A DNA stretch of 64,000 bases, taken from positions 1,000,368 through 1,064,367 of the forward strand of contig JAURFE010000001.1 of the NCBI GenBank assembly GCA_030827135.1, written 5' to 3'. Each line of letters starts with the position of its first letter. Within the stretch, counting starts at the first letter, position 1. The notes under the pieces were generated by a model. The model searched no databases and was not told the DNA's origin. It saw only the letters and a list, made by a program, of their open reading frames with translations. The position numbers were made by a program, and so were the translations under genes. Positions 7,241-15,352 of this stretch are shown one piece after another. Source of the DNA: Vicinamibacterales bacterium. Its GTDB lineage: Bacteria; Acidobacteriota; Vicinamibacteria; Vicinamibacterales; SCN-69-37.

Positions 7241-8503
7241 GTGCAACCGCCATTGACGCCCGTAGCGCCGGACGAGCCGCTCTACGAGGCGTTTTATGGC
7301 CTTCGCGAGCAGCCGTTTGCGCTGACGACGGACCCACGATTCCTCTTCCTGGGTAACGCCCATCGGCGGGCCTACGAGGAATTGCTGATGGGCCTGCGGA
7401 GACGCGAGGGAGTGTTGCTGCTCACCGGCGACACCGGCATGGGCAAGACCACGTTGTGCCGGGCGGTGATTGATACGCTCGGTCCGCGGACGTTCTCCGC
7501 GCTGATTCTCAACCCCTACATGACGGATGCGGAAGTGCTGCGGGTCATCCTGCGCGACTTCGGCCTTGTCAGCCGCGAGGAAATCCGGAAAGGCGCCTTC
7601 GCCAGAGCCGATCTGCCGCAGCTGCTCGACATGCTTGAAGGCTTCCTGAAATCACTGGTGGCGCTCAACTCGTACGCGGTCGTCATCATCGATGAAGCGC
7701 AGAGCCTCTCCTCCAAAGTGCTGGACCAGATCCGTGTGCTCGGCGGCTACGAACTCGACGGACAGCGGCTGCTGCAGATCATGCTCGTCGGGCAGCCCGG
7801 GCTGATCACCGCGATCTCGTCCGATGCGTTGCGGGCGCTGGACGAGCGGGTGTCGCGGCGCGCCGTCCTGGGTCCGCTGCCGCCCGCCGATGTGGATGCC
7901 TACATCCAGCACCGCCTGACGATCGCCGGCGGCCGGGACACCGTCGAGTTCCGCGCCGACGCCGTGAATCTGATCGCGGAGCTCACGCGCGGAGTGCCAC
8001 GGCGTATCAACCTGCTATGTGACCGCACGCTTGAGGCCGGCCGCGTCGAGGGCACGACGACCATCACGCCGGCGATTGTGCAACGCGCGTCGCAGCAGGC
8101 GGACGCCGATGTGCCGCCCGTCAAGCCGGTAACGCTCGCCGCGCCGCCGCCCGTCAACGTGGACGAGCTGCCGTTGAACCTCGACGACCACCTGGCCCAC
8201 GCGCCCCGTGACGAGTACCAGCCGACGGTCAGTTTTGGACACGACGACGCCCAGCCGAGAGGACGCCGGTGGGGCGTCATGATCGTGCTGCTGCTGTTGC
8301 TGCTGAGCGGGTTGGGCCTGGGCACCTACGCGGTGTGGGCCTATACCAACGCGGAGTTGATTGTCCCGGTGCTGCCGGCTGCTCCGGCCAGGGACCTCGG
8401 CGCGATCGGCACACCGTTCGCGCCCCCCACCGCCCTCGAAGAGCAGCACGTCATGGACGAACTCCTGCGCACGAACCCGGCCATGCGCCAGGGCGGCGGC
8501 TAG
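7241..8503 (+). CDS. ExeA-like AAA ATPase with C-terminal membrane segment
   Basis: 420 residues from a GTG at 7241. The N-terminal AAA domain opens YEAFYGLREQPFALTTDPRF, the signature of the ExeA/GspA-type family, with Walker A GDTGMGKTT (about residues 63-71), Walker B VVIIDEAQSL (about 147-156), a sensor region and TRGVPRRINLLCDR. A transmembrane helix (VMIVLLLLLLSGLGLGTYAV, about 347-366) follows a Pro/Asp-rich linker, leaving a short periplasmic tail. Homologues assist secretin assembly or act in polysaccharide export; no secretion genes are nearby, so the partner is unknown. Confidence 0.85.
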   Translation: MQPPLTPVAPDEPLYEAFYGLREQPFALTTDPRFLFLGNAHRRAYEELLMGLRRREGVLLLTGDTGMGKTTLCRAVIDTLGPRTFSALILNPYMTDAEVLRVILRDFGLVSREEIRKGAFARADLPQLLDMLEGFLKSLVALNSYAVVIIDEAQSLSSKVLDQIRVLGGYELDGQRLLQIMLVGQPGLITAISSDALRALDERVSRRAVLGPLPPADVDAYIQHRLTIAGGRDTVEFRADAVNLIAELTRGVPRRINLLCDRTLEAGRVEGTTTITPAIVQRASQQADADVPPVKPVTLAAPPPVNVDELPLNLDDHLAHAPRDEYQPTVSFGHDDAQPRGRRWGVMIVLLLLLLSGLGLGTYAVWAYTNAELIVPVLPAAPARDLGAIGTPFAPPTALEEQHVMDELLRTNPAMRQGGG

Positions 8504-10857
8504 GCCCAGACCAGCGCGACCAACGTGACGTGGACGCCACCACGTTTCGGTACGATCGACACCGTCTCCAGCACGTCCACCGTCGTCACGGCGTGCAGAT
8601 CGAGCACCTGGCGCTCGATGTCCTGCTGGAGATCCACGAGCGCTTGCCGCGCGGCGGCCAGATTCTGCTCCGCGCGCTTCACGTCTTCCGCTTCTTTCGA
8701 TCCGCGCGCCCAGCTCTTTGCTGCCGTCGACGCCTTGCCCACCGTCGTGGCGGTCAGTCCGCCTCGCCGGCCGAAGATCGCCCCAAGTACCGCCGCCCCC
8801 ACTGAACTCGCGGTCGACAGGCCCGCCTGCACGCGATGGTGCGACACATCCTGCTGCTCCTTGCCGAGTGCGAGTTCCATGCGACGCACCTTCTCGGTTG
8901 CCGTGTCGAGTTTTGATGCGTATTTCGCCCGCACCTTGTCCACCGCCGCGTCACGAGTGCCGCGCAAGACCTCCGCCAGGCGGATGCGAAACGCGCGTTC
9001 ATCCTCGCCGGGACGCGAGGTCGTGCCGCTTTCGGCGTGGCGAAACAGATCCAGCCGCTGTGATCGCGCCAGCCACCGGTCCAGATCTGCCGTCCACTTT
9101 GTGATCGCCTTTGCCGTGAACAGGGACGCCGGTACAGGCACAAACGCCCCGGCGCCGCCCGCCTCCGCCACAAGCGCACGCGGCGACACATCACTCGGGA
9201 TCGCCTCCGCCCAATCCACCACCGCTGCAGGCGTCGTCAGCGGCAACACCACCTGCACAGACCGTCGTTCATCCACGCCGCGCCTGGCATCCACAAAGTC
9301 GACGTCGGCCGCCCCGTAGAGATGCGGCACCCAGACGCCCGATGCCCCCGCTGGAGCCGGCATGAAGAACTGCGGAATCTCCGGGGGAAGAAGCGGACGC
9401 CGCCCGCCATCCGCACGTAGGGCCGCCTGGGTTTGAGGCGGCCGATCAGCCGTACGCAGGGCCGCCTGGTCTGCAGGCGGCCATCCCCCACCCACCCGCT
9501 TCATATCCTCCCGTGTGAGCGGTCCGCGCAGGTACGACAGACACCAGCGGCTCTCGATCTCGACCGGCGCTTTGGCATGCACGTTGTGGATGTAGAACCG
9601 GCGTTTGCCGAGCGCCGCGATCGCGGCATCGGCGGCCGCCCGATCGAACGCACCACCGGCCGCGCCTTCGAGGCCGTCGAGCAGGCGCGCGCGATCGCGA
9701 TCGGTCTGCAGCCGGCCGATCATCCATGTGCCGGCATTCGACAACGCCTTGTAGTCAAGGTCCACGGGGTTCTGCGTGGCCAGGCACACACCGACACCAA
9801 AGGCCCTCGCCTGCTTCATCATCGTCAGCAGCGGCCCCTTCGAGGGAGGATTCGCCACCGGCGGCAGGTAGCCGAAGACTTCGTCCATGTAGACCAAGGC
9901 GCGCAGGCTCGTGGTGCCGGCCTGCGTGCGCATCCACGTCACGATTTCTCCGAGCAGCAACGACACTACGAACATCCGCTGCGCATCATCGAGGTGCGCA
10001 ATCGAGATGATGCTGATACGCGGTTTCCCCGTGGGCCCATGCAGCAGTTGCCCGACATCGAGCGGGTCGCCTTCGAGCCACGCCGCGAACCCCGGGGACG
10101 CGAGCAGGTTGTTCAGTCGAGCCGCGAGCGCGAATCGATCCTTCTGGGGATAAAATCCCTCCAGGTCCATCACGCCGACGCGGGCAATCCCCGGTGTCTG
10201 AATCAGGTGGATCAAGGCTCCAAGATCCGGAGAGCAACCGGTCATCCAGGCCTCATGGAGGATCGTCGAGAGCAGGATGTGGTCGCGACTCGTCAGCGGA
10301 TCGGCATCAATGCCCAGCAGACTCAGCAGGCTGCTGACGGTGCTCGACACCCGGTCTCCCAACACCTCCGCGTCGTCGCGCACCGACGGGGGCGGCGCGG
10401 CGAGACTGTTCACGATTGAGAGCGGACGTGCGGCCCTGGACCCTGGCGTATACAACACGACGTCAGCGGCCTGACGCAGACGCGCGATCCGGGCGCCGTC
10501 CTGGCCCCAGCCGGCCAGCCCCTCGCGCCACTTCGTGGCTTCCTGATCGGCAAACACGTCGCGCGTCACGCCCGCACGCGCGGCATCGTCTCCATTCACC
10601 CATGGCGCAAACGACGCGGCGTCAAGATCGGGGAACGTCAGCAGCAGATTCCCGACATCGCCCTTGGGATCAATCGCGATCACGGGAATGCCGTCGATCG
10701 CGGCTTCCTCGAGCAAGCCCAGACAGAGCCCGGTCTTGCCGCTGCCCGTCATGCCGACACAAATCGCGTGGGTCGTCAGGTCGCGTGAGTCCAGCAGATA
10801 CGGGCCGGCGGCCGTGCGACCAAGGTAGAACAGGCCGAGTGTTTCGAAGTCGGTCAT
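8500..10857 (-). CDS. HerA-like (DUF87-type) P-loop ATPase
   Basis: 785 residues. Walker A HAICVGMTGSGKTGLCLGLL lies near residue 35-45, then VIAIDPKGDVGNLLLTFPDL, a Walker B-like LRALVYMDEVFGYLPP, and VGVCLATQNPVDLDYKALSN, the usual order in HerA/FtsK-like hexameric motor ATPases. The C-terminal 250 residues include coiled coil (TEKVRRMELALGKEQQDVSH and KEAEDVKRAEQNLAAARQAL). A palindromic repeat (9413-9483) is translated in frame near residues 460-482 as a linker. The start lies 18 bp downstream of the ku stop and both genes share orientation, so co-transcription with ku is likely. A DNA translocation or repair role is inferred; no NurA nuclease partner is present. The 3' end overlaps the convergent ATPase gene by 4 bp. 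Confidence 0.85.
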   Translation of the reverse strand: MTDFETLGLFYLGRTAAGPYLLDSRDLTTHAICVGMTGSGKTGLCLGLLEEAAIDGIPVIAIDPKGDVGNLLLTFPDLDAASFAPWVNGDDAARAGVTRDVFADQEATKWREGLAGWGQDGARIARLRQAADVVLYTPGSRAARPLSIVNSLAAPPPSVRDDAEVLGDRVSSTVSSLLSLLGIDADPLTSRDHILLSTILHEAWMTGCSPDLGALIHLIQTPGIARVGVMDLEGFYPQKDRFALAARLNNLLASPGFAAWLEGDPLDVGQLLHGPTGKPRISIISIAHLDDAQRMFVVSLLLGEIVTWMRTQAGTTSLRALVYMDEVFGYLPPVANPPSKGPLLTMMKQARAFGVGVCLATQNPVDLDYKALSNAGTWMIGRLQTDRDRARLLDGLEGAAGGAFDRAAADAAIAALGKRRFYIHNVHAKAPVEIESRWCLSYLRGPLTREDMKRVGGGWPPADQAALRTADRPPQTQAALRADGGRRPLLPPEIPQFFMPAPAGASGVWVPHLYGAADVDFVDARRGVDERRSVQVVLPLTTPAAVVDWAEAIPSDVSPRALVAEAGGAGAFVPVPASLFTAKAITKWTADLDRWLARSQRLDLFRHAESGTTSRPGEDERAFRIRLAEVLRGTRDAAVDKVRAKYASKLDTATEKVRRMELALGKEQQDVSHHRVQAGLSTASSVGAAVLGAIFGRRGGLTATTVGKASTAAKSWARGSKEAEDVKRAEQNLAAARQALVDLQQDIERQVLDLHAVTTVDVLETVSIVPKRGGVHVTLVALVWA
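9413..9483. repeat. REP-like palindromic repeat, copy B, inside the HerA-like gene
   Basis: Two units of the form CGTAGGGCCGCCTGGGTTTG AGGCGGCC and CGCAGGGCCGCCTGGTCTGC AGGCGGCC sit in tandem. The whole block keeps the reading frame and adds two similar peptides (AALRTADRPP and AALRADGGRR). Confidence 0.75.
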
Positions 10858-10875
10858 CGCAGGCCTGAATGTACC

Positions 10876-11730
10876 TCACCCCCGCGCACGTTTGCGCGGA
10901 GCCGCGACCTTCGCGGGGCGTTCCGAGATCGCCTTGGCGACTTTTTTCTTGTTGGCAGAGACGCGCTCAAGACTCTGACGCAGCGCTTCCATCAGATTGA
11001 CCACCTTCGGCGGCGCCTCATCAATCGGCGCGACGATCTCTTTGCCGGCAATCTTCGCGTCAATGATGCGGCGCAACTCTTCCTGATACGCATCCTTGTA
11101 TTGCGTCAGGTCGCCGCCCACTTCGAAGTTGCCGATCACCTGGCGCGCAAGCTTCAGCTCGTCCGGCTTGATCTTGGCCGGTACCGATTTCAGTTCGTCG
11201 ATCTCCTGCATCGCGCGCACCTCACTGGCGTGACGCAGCGTGTACATCACGAGGCCATTGTCGCGCGGCTGAATGGCGACGAGATATTCACGACCGTACA
11301 GCGCGACCTTCCCGACGGCCGCCTTCCCCTGCATGCTCTCGCGCATCACGGCAAACGCGTCGGCCGCCACCTGACCATCCGGCGCGAGGTAATACGGCCG
11401 TTCGATGTAGACCGGATCGATCACGGCGGCATCGGCAAACTGGACCACGTTGATCACGCGCGTGGATTCCGTCTTCACCTTCGCCATGTCGTCTTCTTCC
11501 ATGACGACGTATTTGCCCTTGTCGAATTCGTAGCCCTTCACCAGATCGGTGGTGGCGACGTCGGTCTGGCAGGTCGGGCACCACTTCTTCTGCTGGATGC
11601 GCGAGCGGCACTCGCGGTGCAGCTGGTTGAAGCTGATCGTCGCCGCGGCGTCCGTCGCGGGGAACACCCGCACCGGAATGTTCACCAGGCTGATCTTGAG
11701 ATACCCCTTCCACGTCGCACGTGCGGCCAT
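10876..11730 (-). CDS. ku: Ku protein, non-homologous end joining
   Basis: 284 residues from the ATG at 11730 (MAARATWKGYLKISLVNIPV). This is the full bacterial Ku core: SFNQLHRECRSRIQQKKWCP, TCQTDVATTDLVKGYEFDKG, VVMEEDDMAKV, EVRAMQEIDELKSVPAKIKP, FEVGGDLTQYKDAYQEELRR. The C-terminus is a short basic tail (KKKVAKAISERPAKVAAPRK) expected to assist DNA binding and LigD recruitment. It forms a ring-shaped homodimer on double-strand ends. Divergent from ligD with about 120 bp between starts, and followed at 18 bp by the HerA-like ATPase gene. Confidence 0.96.
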   Translation of the reverse strand: MAARATWKGYLKISLVNIPVRVFPATDAAATISFNQLHRECRSRIQQKKWCPTCQTDVATTDLVKGYEFDKGKYVVMEEDDMAKVKTESTRVINVVQFADAAVIDPVYIERPYYLAPDGQVAADAFAVMRESMQGKAAVGKVALYGREYLVAIQPRDNGLVMYTLRHASEVRAMQEIDELKSVPAKIKPDELKLARQVIGNFEVGGDLTQYKDAYQEELRRIIDAKIAGKEIVAPIDEAPPKVVNLMEALRQSLERVSANKKKVAKAISERPAKVAAPRKRARG

Positions 11731-11850
11731 CGGCGCCTCCCCGCAATCCTTGATGCTGGACCTGTGATTATGGGGCACGGACGCACCACGGCACCAGTGC
11801 ACAGATCTGCACACCGTCGGTGTGTCCGTGTCTCCCTGTAAGATCGGCTC

Positions 11851-13854
11851 GTGCCGAAGTGGCGTGACGACCCCGCGAAAGTGCGCCCCATGCTCGCCTC
11901 GCTCGACCCGCCACCGGTCGTCCAGCCGGGTATGGTCTACGAGCCCAAATACGACGGCATCCGCGCCCTGGTCGACCTCCGCCCGGCGACGAAGGACGAA
12001 CCGGTCATCGTCGAGATGTACTCGCGCAATGGCCACGCGAAGGCCCACCAGTTCCCCGCCATCGTTGCCGCCCTGAAGAAGATCGCTCCGAAGCTCGACG
12101 GACCGCTGCTGCTTGATGGAGAGATCGTGGCGACGGACGAGGCGGGTCGACCCCTGCCGTTCGGCCGGTTGCAGGGACGCATCCATCTCACGGCCGCCAC
12201 CGATATCGCCCGCGCTGAGAAGTCCCAGCCGGCCGCGCTTGTGGTGTTCGATCTGTTGCGCGACGACGACCGCGATGTGCGCGGACTGTCGATGGCCGCA
12301 CGCCGCCTGCGCCTGCAGGATGCCCTGCCGGTGAAGACGGGCGGGGCGGCGCTTGTGCGCCTGAGCGAAATCGTGGCGGACGATGGGAGAGAGATGCTGG
12401 CGCGCGCGGAGTGCGAAGGCTGGGAGGGACTAATCGGCAAAGACGGGGGGTCGGTGTATCACAGCGGTCGCCGGTCGCCGGCCTGGCGCAAGCTCAAACT
12501 CCTCAAGCGCGAGACTTTCGTCGTCGGCGGCTGGACCGATCCGCAGCACACGCGCCAGCACTTCGGATCACTCGCGCTCGGTCTTCCGGAAGCGGGCCGG
12601 CTGCGGTGGGTGGGCAACGTCGGCACGGGGTTTGACCAGGCGGAACTGACCCGCGTCGCAGCGAGGCTCGACGCCCTCGCGACAAACACCTGTCCGTTCG
12701 TGAATCCGCCGAAGGCCATCGTCAAGGCGCACTGGGTGAAGCCGGCGATGGCCGTCGAGGTGCAGTTCACCGAAATGACGGAAGACGGCATGCTGCGGCA
12801 TCCGGTCTATGTCGGGGAACGCGACGATGTGCGCATCACGGCGGGTCGCGCGACGGGCGCCGCAGAGCCCGTTCCCACAGACCCGCTGGCGGTGCTGATC
12901 GCGCGGCTGCATGCGCTCGAGGAATCCCGCCGTGACGGCGAGGTGGATCTGCCGAATGGCGATCGCCTGCGGGTCACCAATCTTGCGAAGGTGTTCTGGC
13001 CGGCGCTTGGTCTCACCAAAGGCGACCTGCTGCGCTACTACGCAGCGGTCTCGCCTTTTGCGCTGCCCGTCATCGCCGACCGGCCGATGATCATGCGCCG
13101 CTTCCCCAATGGCATCACGCAACATGCGTTTTATCAGCAGCGGCATCCGGAAGCCGTGCCCACAGGTGTCCGGCGCGAAGTGCTTGATGAAGACGTGGAT
13201 CCGATCGATCCCGACGAAGGCGGGCGCGAGCGGCTGATTGGCGGTTCACTGACCACGCTGTTGTACATGGCGCAGCTGGCGTCGATCTCGCTCGACCCGT
13301 GGTTCTCGAGAGTCACGGACCCGCTGCATCAGGATTTTGCCGCCATCGATCTCGACCCCGGCGATGACGTGCCCTTCGCGCGGGTGCTGGACGTCGCACG
13401 GTGGTGCAAGGAGGAACTCGACCGGCTGAAGATTCCGGCGGTGCCAAAGACCTCCGGGTCCAGCGGGATGCACATCTACATCAAGCTGCCGCCGAAGACG
13501 ACCTACGAAACCGGGCAACTGCTCTGCCACCTGATCGCCACACTTGTGTCGTCGAAACATCCGCGGGTGGCCACCATTGAGCGCATGGTGAAGAAGCGGC
13601 CGAAGGGTACCGTCTACGTGGACTACCTGCAGAACATTCTCGGGAAGTCGCTGGCCGCGGCCTACGCCGTGCGCGCGAGCGACTACGCAGGCGTGTCCAC
13701 CCCGCTGACGTGGAACGAGGTCGCTGAAGGTGTTGATCCACGCGACTTCACGCTGCGCACCGCCCCGGCCCGCTTCCGCGAGGCCGGCGACCTCTGGGAG
13801 CCGATTCGCACGGGCAAGGCCGTCAACATCCCGAAGGTGCTCGCGCGGTCGTGA
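11851..13854 (+). CDS. ligD: ATP-dependent DNA ligase/polymerase LigD (LIG-POL architecture)
   Basis: 667 residues from a GTG at 11851. The N-terminal ligase domain has motif I EPKYDGIRA (nucleotidyl-acceptor Lys33), LLLDGEIV and, later, WEGLIGKDGGSVYHSGRRSP and WRKLKLLKRE, then an OB-fold region. The C-terminal half (from about residue 380) is the archaeo-eukaryotic primase-type polymerase domain: VFWPALGLTKGDLLRYYAAV, HQDFAAIDLDPGDDVPFARV (catalytic Asp pair), KTSGSSGMHIYIKLPP, YVDYLQNILGKSLAAAYAVR. No 3'-phosphoesterase domain is present. It works with Ku from the divergent gene to fill and seal double-strand breaks. Its TGA overlaps the GTG of gluQ. Confidence 0.96.
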   Translation: MPKWRDDPAKVRPMLASLDPPPVVQPGMVYEPKYDGIRALVDLRPATKDEPVIVEMYSRNGHAKAHQFPAIVAALKKIAPKLDGPLLLDGEIVATDEAGRPLPFGRLQGRIHLTAATDIARAEKSQPAALVVFDLLRDDDRDVRGLSMAARRLRLQDALPVKTGGAALVRLSEIVADDGREMLARAECEGWEGLIGKDGGSVYHSGRRSPAWRKLKLLKRETFVVGGWTDPQHTRQHFGSLALGLPEAGRLRWVGNVGTGFDQAELTRVAARLDALATNTCPFVNPPKAIVKAHWVKPAMAVEVQFTEMTEDGMLRHPVYVGERDDVRITAGRATGAAEPVPTDPLAVLIARLHALEESRRDGEVDLPNGDRLRVTNLAKVFWPALGLTKGDLLRYYAAVSPFALPVIADRPMIMRRFPNGITQHAFYQQRHPEAVPTGVRREVLDEDVDPIDPDEGGRERLIGGSLTTLLYMAQLASISLDPWFSRVTDPLHQDFAAIDLDPGDDVPFARVLDVARWCKEELDRLKIPAVPKTSGSSGMHIYIKLPPKTTYETGQLLCHLIATLVSSKHPRVATIERMVKKRPKGTVYVDYLQNILGKSLAAAYAVRASDYAGVSTPLTWNEVAEGVDPRDFTLRTAPARFREAGDLWEPIRTGKAVNIPKVLARS

Positions 13855-14657
13855 CCACCCGTTTTGCGCCGGCGCCGACCGGGTACCTGCATCTGGGCCA
13901 CGTTGCAAATGCGCTCTACGTGTGGACCGACGCGCGCGAACGTGGCGGGCGCGTGCTGCTGCGGATCGAGGATCACGACCGTGCGCGATGCCGACCCGAG
14001 TTCGAGGACGCGCTGCTCGAAGACCTGGCCTGGCTCGGCTTCGAAGCGGACGAACCTGCAGTGCGTCAGAGCGCACGGCACACGATCTATCAGCGCGTTG
14101 CGGACGACCTGCACGCGCGGGGACTTCTTTACGCGTGTACTTGCACGCGCCGGCTGGTCCGCGGGTCCAGGGTCCAGGGTCCGGGATCCGAAGAGGTTCG
14201 ATATCCGGGAACATGCCGAAATGCCAGTCATGCGCCCGGAGATGGCGTGGGGTGGCGGGTGCGGTTGCCGCACGATGCGATCACGTTTGATGACCGGTGG
14301 TGCGGGCCGCAGGTGCAGGTGCCGGCCCGGCAGTGTGGGGACCTGTTGATTCGCGACCGGTTGGGCAACTGGACGTATCAGTTTGTCGCCACCGTGGACG
14401 ACCACCTGCAGGCCATCACGGATGTCATCCGGGGCCGGGACCTGCTGGACTCAACAGGCCGGCAGATTCTCCTTGGGCGTCTGATCGGCCGGCCGGCGCC
14501 GGCGATTTTTGCCCATCATCCGCTCATCATGAAGTCCGCCTCGCAGAAGCTGAGCAAATCCGATGGCGATACAGGCATCCGTGACCTGCGGGCGGCGGGA
14601 TGGTCGCGCGAGCGAGTGCTGGAGGAGGCCGCGAAATTGTCCGGATTCTCCCTATAA
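13851..14657 (+). CDS. gluQ: Glutamyl-Q tRNA(Asp) synthetase
   Basis: 268 residues from the GTG overlapping the ligD stop. It resembles the catalytic domain of class I GluRS without an anticodon-binding domain: RFAPAPTGYLHLGHVANALY (HIGH-type motif HLGH), LLRIEDHDRARC, zinc-site region YACTCTRR..RYPGTCR, GDLLIRDRLGNWTYQFVATV, DDHLQAITDVIRGRDLL and KLSKSDGDTG (KMSKS-type). The enzyme glutamylates queuosine in tRNA-Asp. Between the two zinc-site Cys pairs there is a short insert (VRGSRVQGPGSEE) encoded by the GGTCCAG repeat at 14156-14189; zinc ligands flank it and the frame is kept. Confidence 0.92.
   Translation: MTTRFAPAPTGYLHLGHVANALYVWTDARERGGRVLLRIEDHDRARCRPEFEDALLEDLAWLGFEADEPAVRQSARHTIYQRVADDLHARGLLYACTCTRRLVRGSRVQGPGSEEVRYPGTCRNASHAPGDGVGWRVRLPHDAITFDDRWCGPQVQVPARQCGDLLIRDRLGNWTYQFVATVDDHLQAITDVIRGRDLLDSTGRQILLGRLIGRPAPAIFAHHPLIMKSASQKLSKSDGDTGIRDLRAAGWSRERVLEEAAKLSGFSL
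14156..14189 (+). repeat. GGTCCAG heptamer repeat inside gluQ
   Basis: Four or so heptamer units (GGTCCGC, GGTCCAG, GGTCCAG, GGTCCGG) followed by GATCC. It is the same unit as in the Spy-like gene at 6676, here forming a linker in the zinc-site loop of GluQ. Confidence 0.75.
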
Positions 14658-14664
14658 TGCGCCC

Positions 14665-15090
14665 ATGACCCGCGATCAGATCCACGCATTCTTCGCCGTA
14701 CGAAAACAGGCCTGGGTGGCAAGGGACGCGGAGGCACTCGCCGCCGGTCATCACGTCCATGGCACCCTGGACAGTCCGATGTTCGGCCGCCGCGAAGGCC
14801 GCGACGCCATTCGCAGGGCCTACGAGAGCTTGTTCGCCATCTTCCCGGACTGGAACTATCAGGGCGAAGACCTGCTGATCGACGGCGACCGCGTCGCAGA
14901 GCCGTTTGTGGTGGACGCCACACACGTCGGGGCCTTCATGGGGTTTGAAGGGACCGGGCGGAAGTTCAGAATCCAGGGCGTCCGACTGTTTACGATGGAG
15001 GACGGCCTTGTCCTGCACGAGCGCCGGATGTACGACTTCACCGGCCTGTTGATTCAAATCGGCGTGCTCAAAGGCAAGCCGGCGGTGTAG
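14665..15090 (+). CDS. SnoaL-like/ester cyclase-fold protein
   Basis: 141 residues from the ATG at 14665, 7 bp after gluQ. The pattern FFAVRKQAWVARDAEALAAG, HVHGTLDSP, GRDAIRRAYESLFAIFPDWN, GDRVAEPFVVDATHVGAFMG, FEGTGRKFRIQGVRLFTMED GLV is typical of SnoaL-like NTF2-fold proteins (polyketide cyclase or SnoaL-like aldol condensation family). No ligand or substrate can be read from sequence. The spacing suggests co-transcription with ligD-gluQ. Confidence 0.8.
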   Translation: MTRDQIHAFFAVRKQAWVARDAEALAAGHHVHGTLDSPMFGRREGRDAIRRAYESLFAIFPDWNYQGEDLLIDGDRVAEPFVVDATHVGAFMGFEGTGRKFRIQGVRLFTMEDGLVLHERRMYDFTGLLIQIGVLKGKPAV

Positions 15091-15232
15091 CGGCGAGGGT
15101 TGGACCAGACAGGTAATCGTCAAACATCGTGCCGGGGCGGCGGACCGCGCGGCCAAGCGGCAGCACCGACAGATGCGTCGCGCCGGGAATGGCGCTCACC
15201 GGCCCGAGGTCGTGTACGACGGCATCTGCACG
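15068..15232 (-). pseudogene. Remnant of an alpha/beta-hydrolase C-terminus
   Basis: The minus strand reads DLGPVSAIPGATHLSVLPLG, then TMFDDYLSGP and stops. 'IPGA.H..VL' followed by 'M...FL..P' resembles the end of alpha/beta hydrolases, with the catalytic His in ATHLSVL. A stop codon lies a few codons upstream and no start or nucleophile region is present. It overlaps the end of the convergent SnoaL-like gene. 15240-15352 shows nothing else I can support. Confidence 0.35.
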
Positions 15233-15352
15233 AGGAGCGCCGTATCACTCGATCCGACGCACAGAAACACGCAGAGCAAACCCGCCCACCGGGCAGGTCT
15301 GGAATACATCATCGACTGTTCACTTCTGTCCTGACGATACACTGTTCCGCCA

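Noticed and set aside
9413-9483. Frameshift in the HerA-like gene caused by the repeat
   Set aside because: The element keeps the frame and downstream codons remain coherent.
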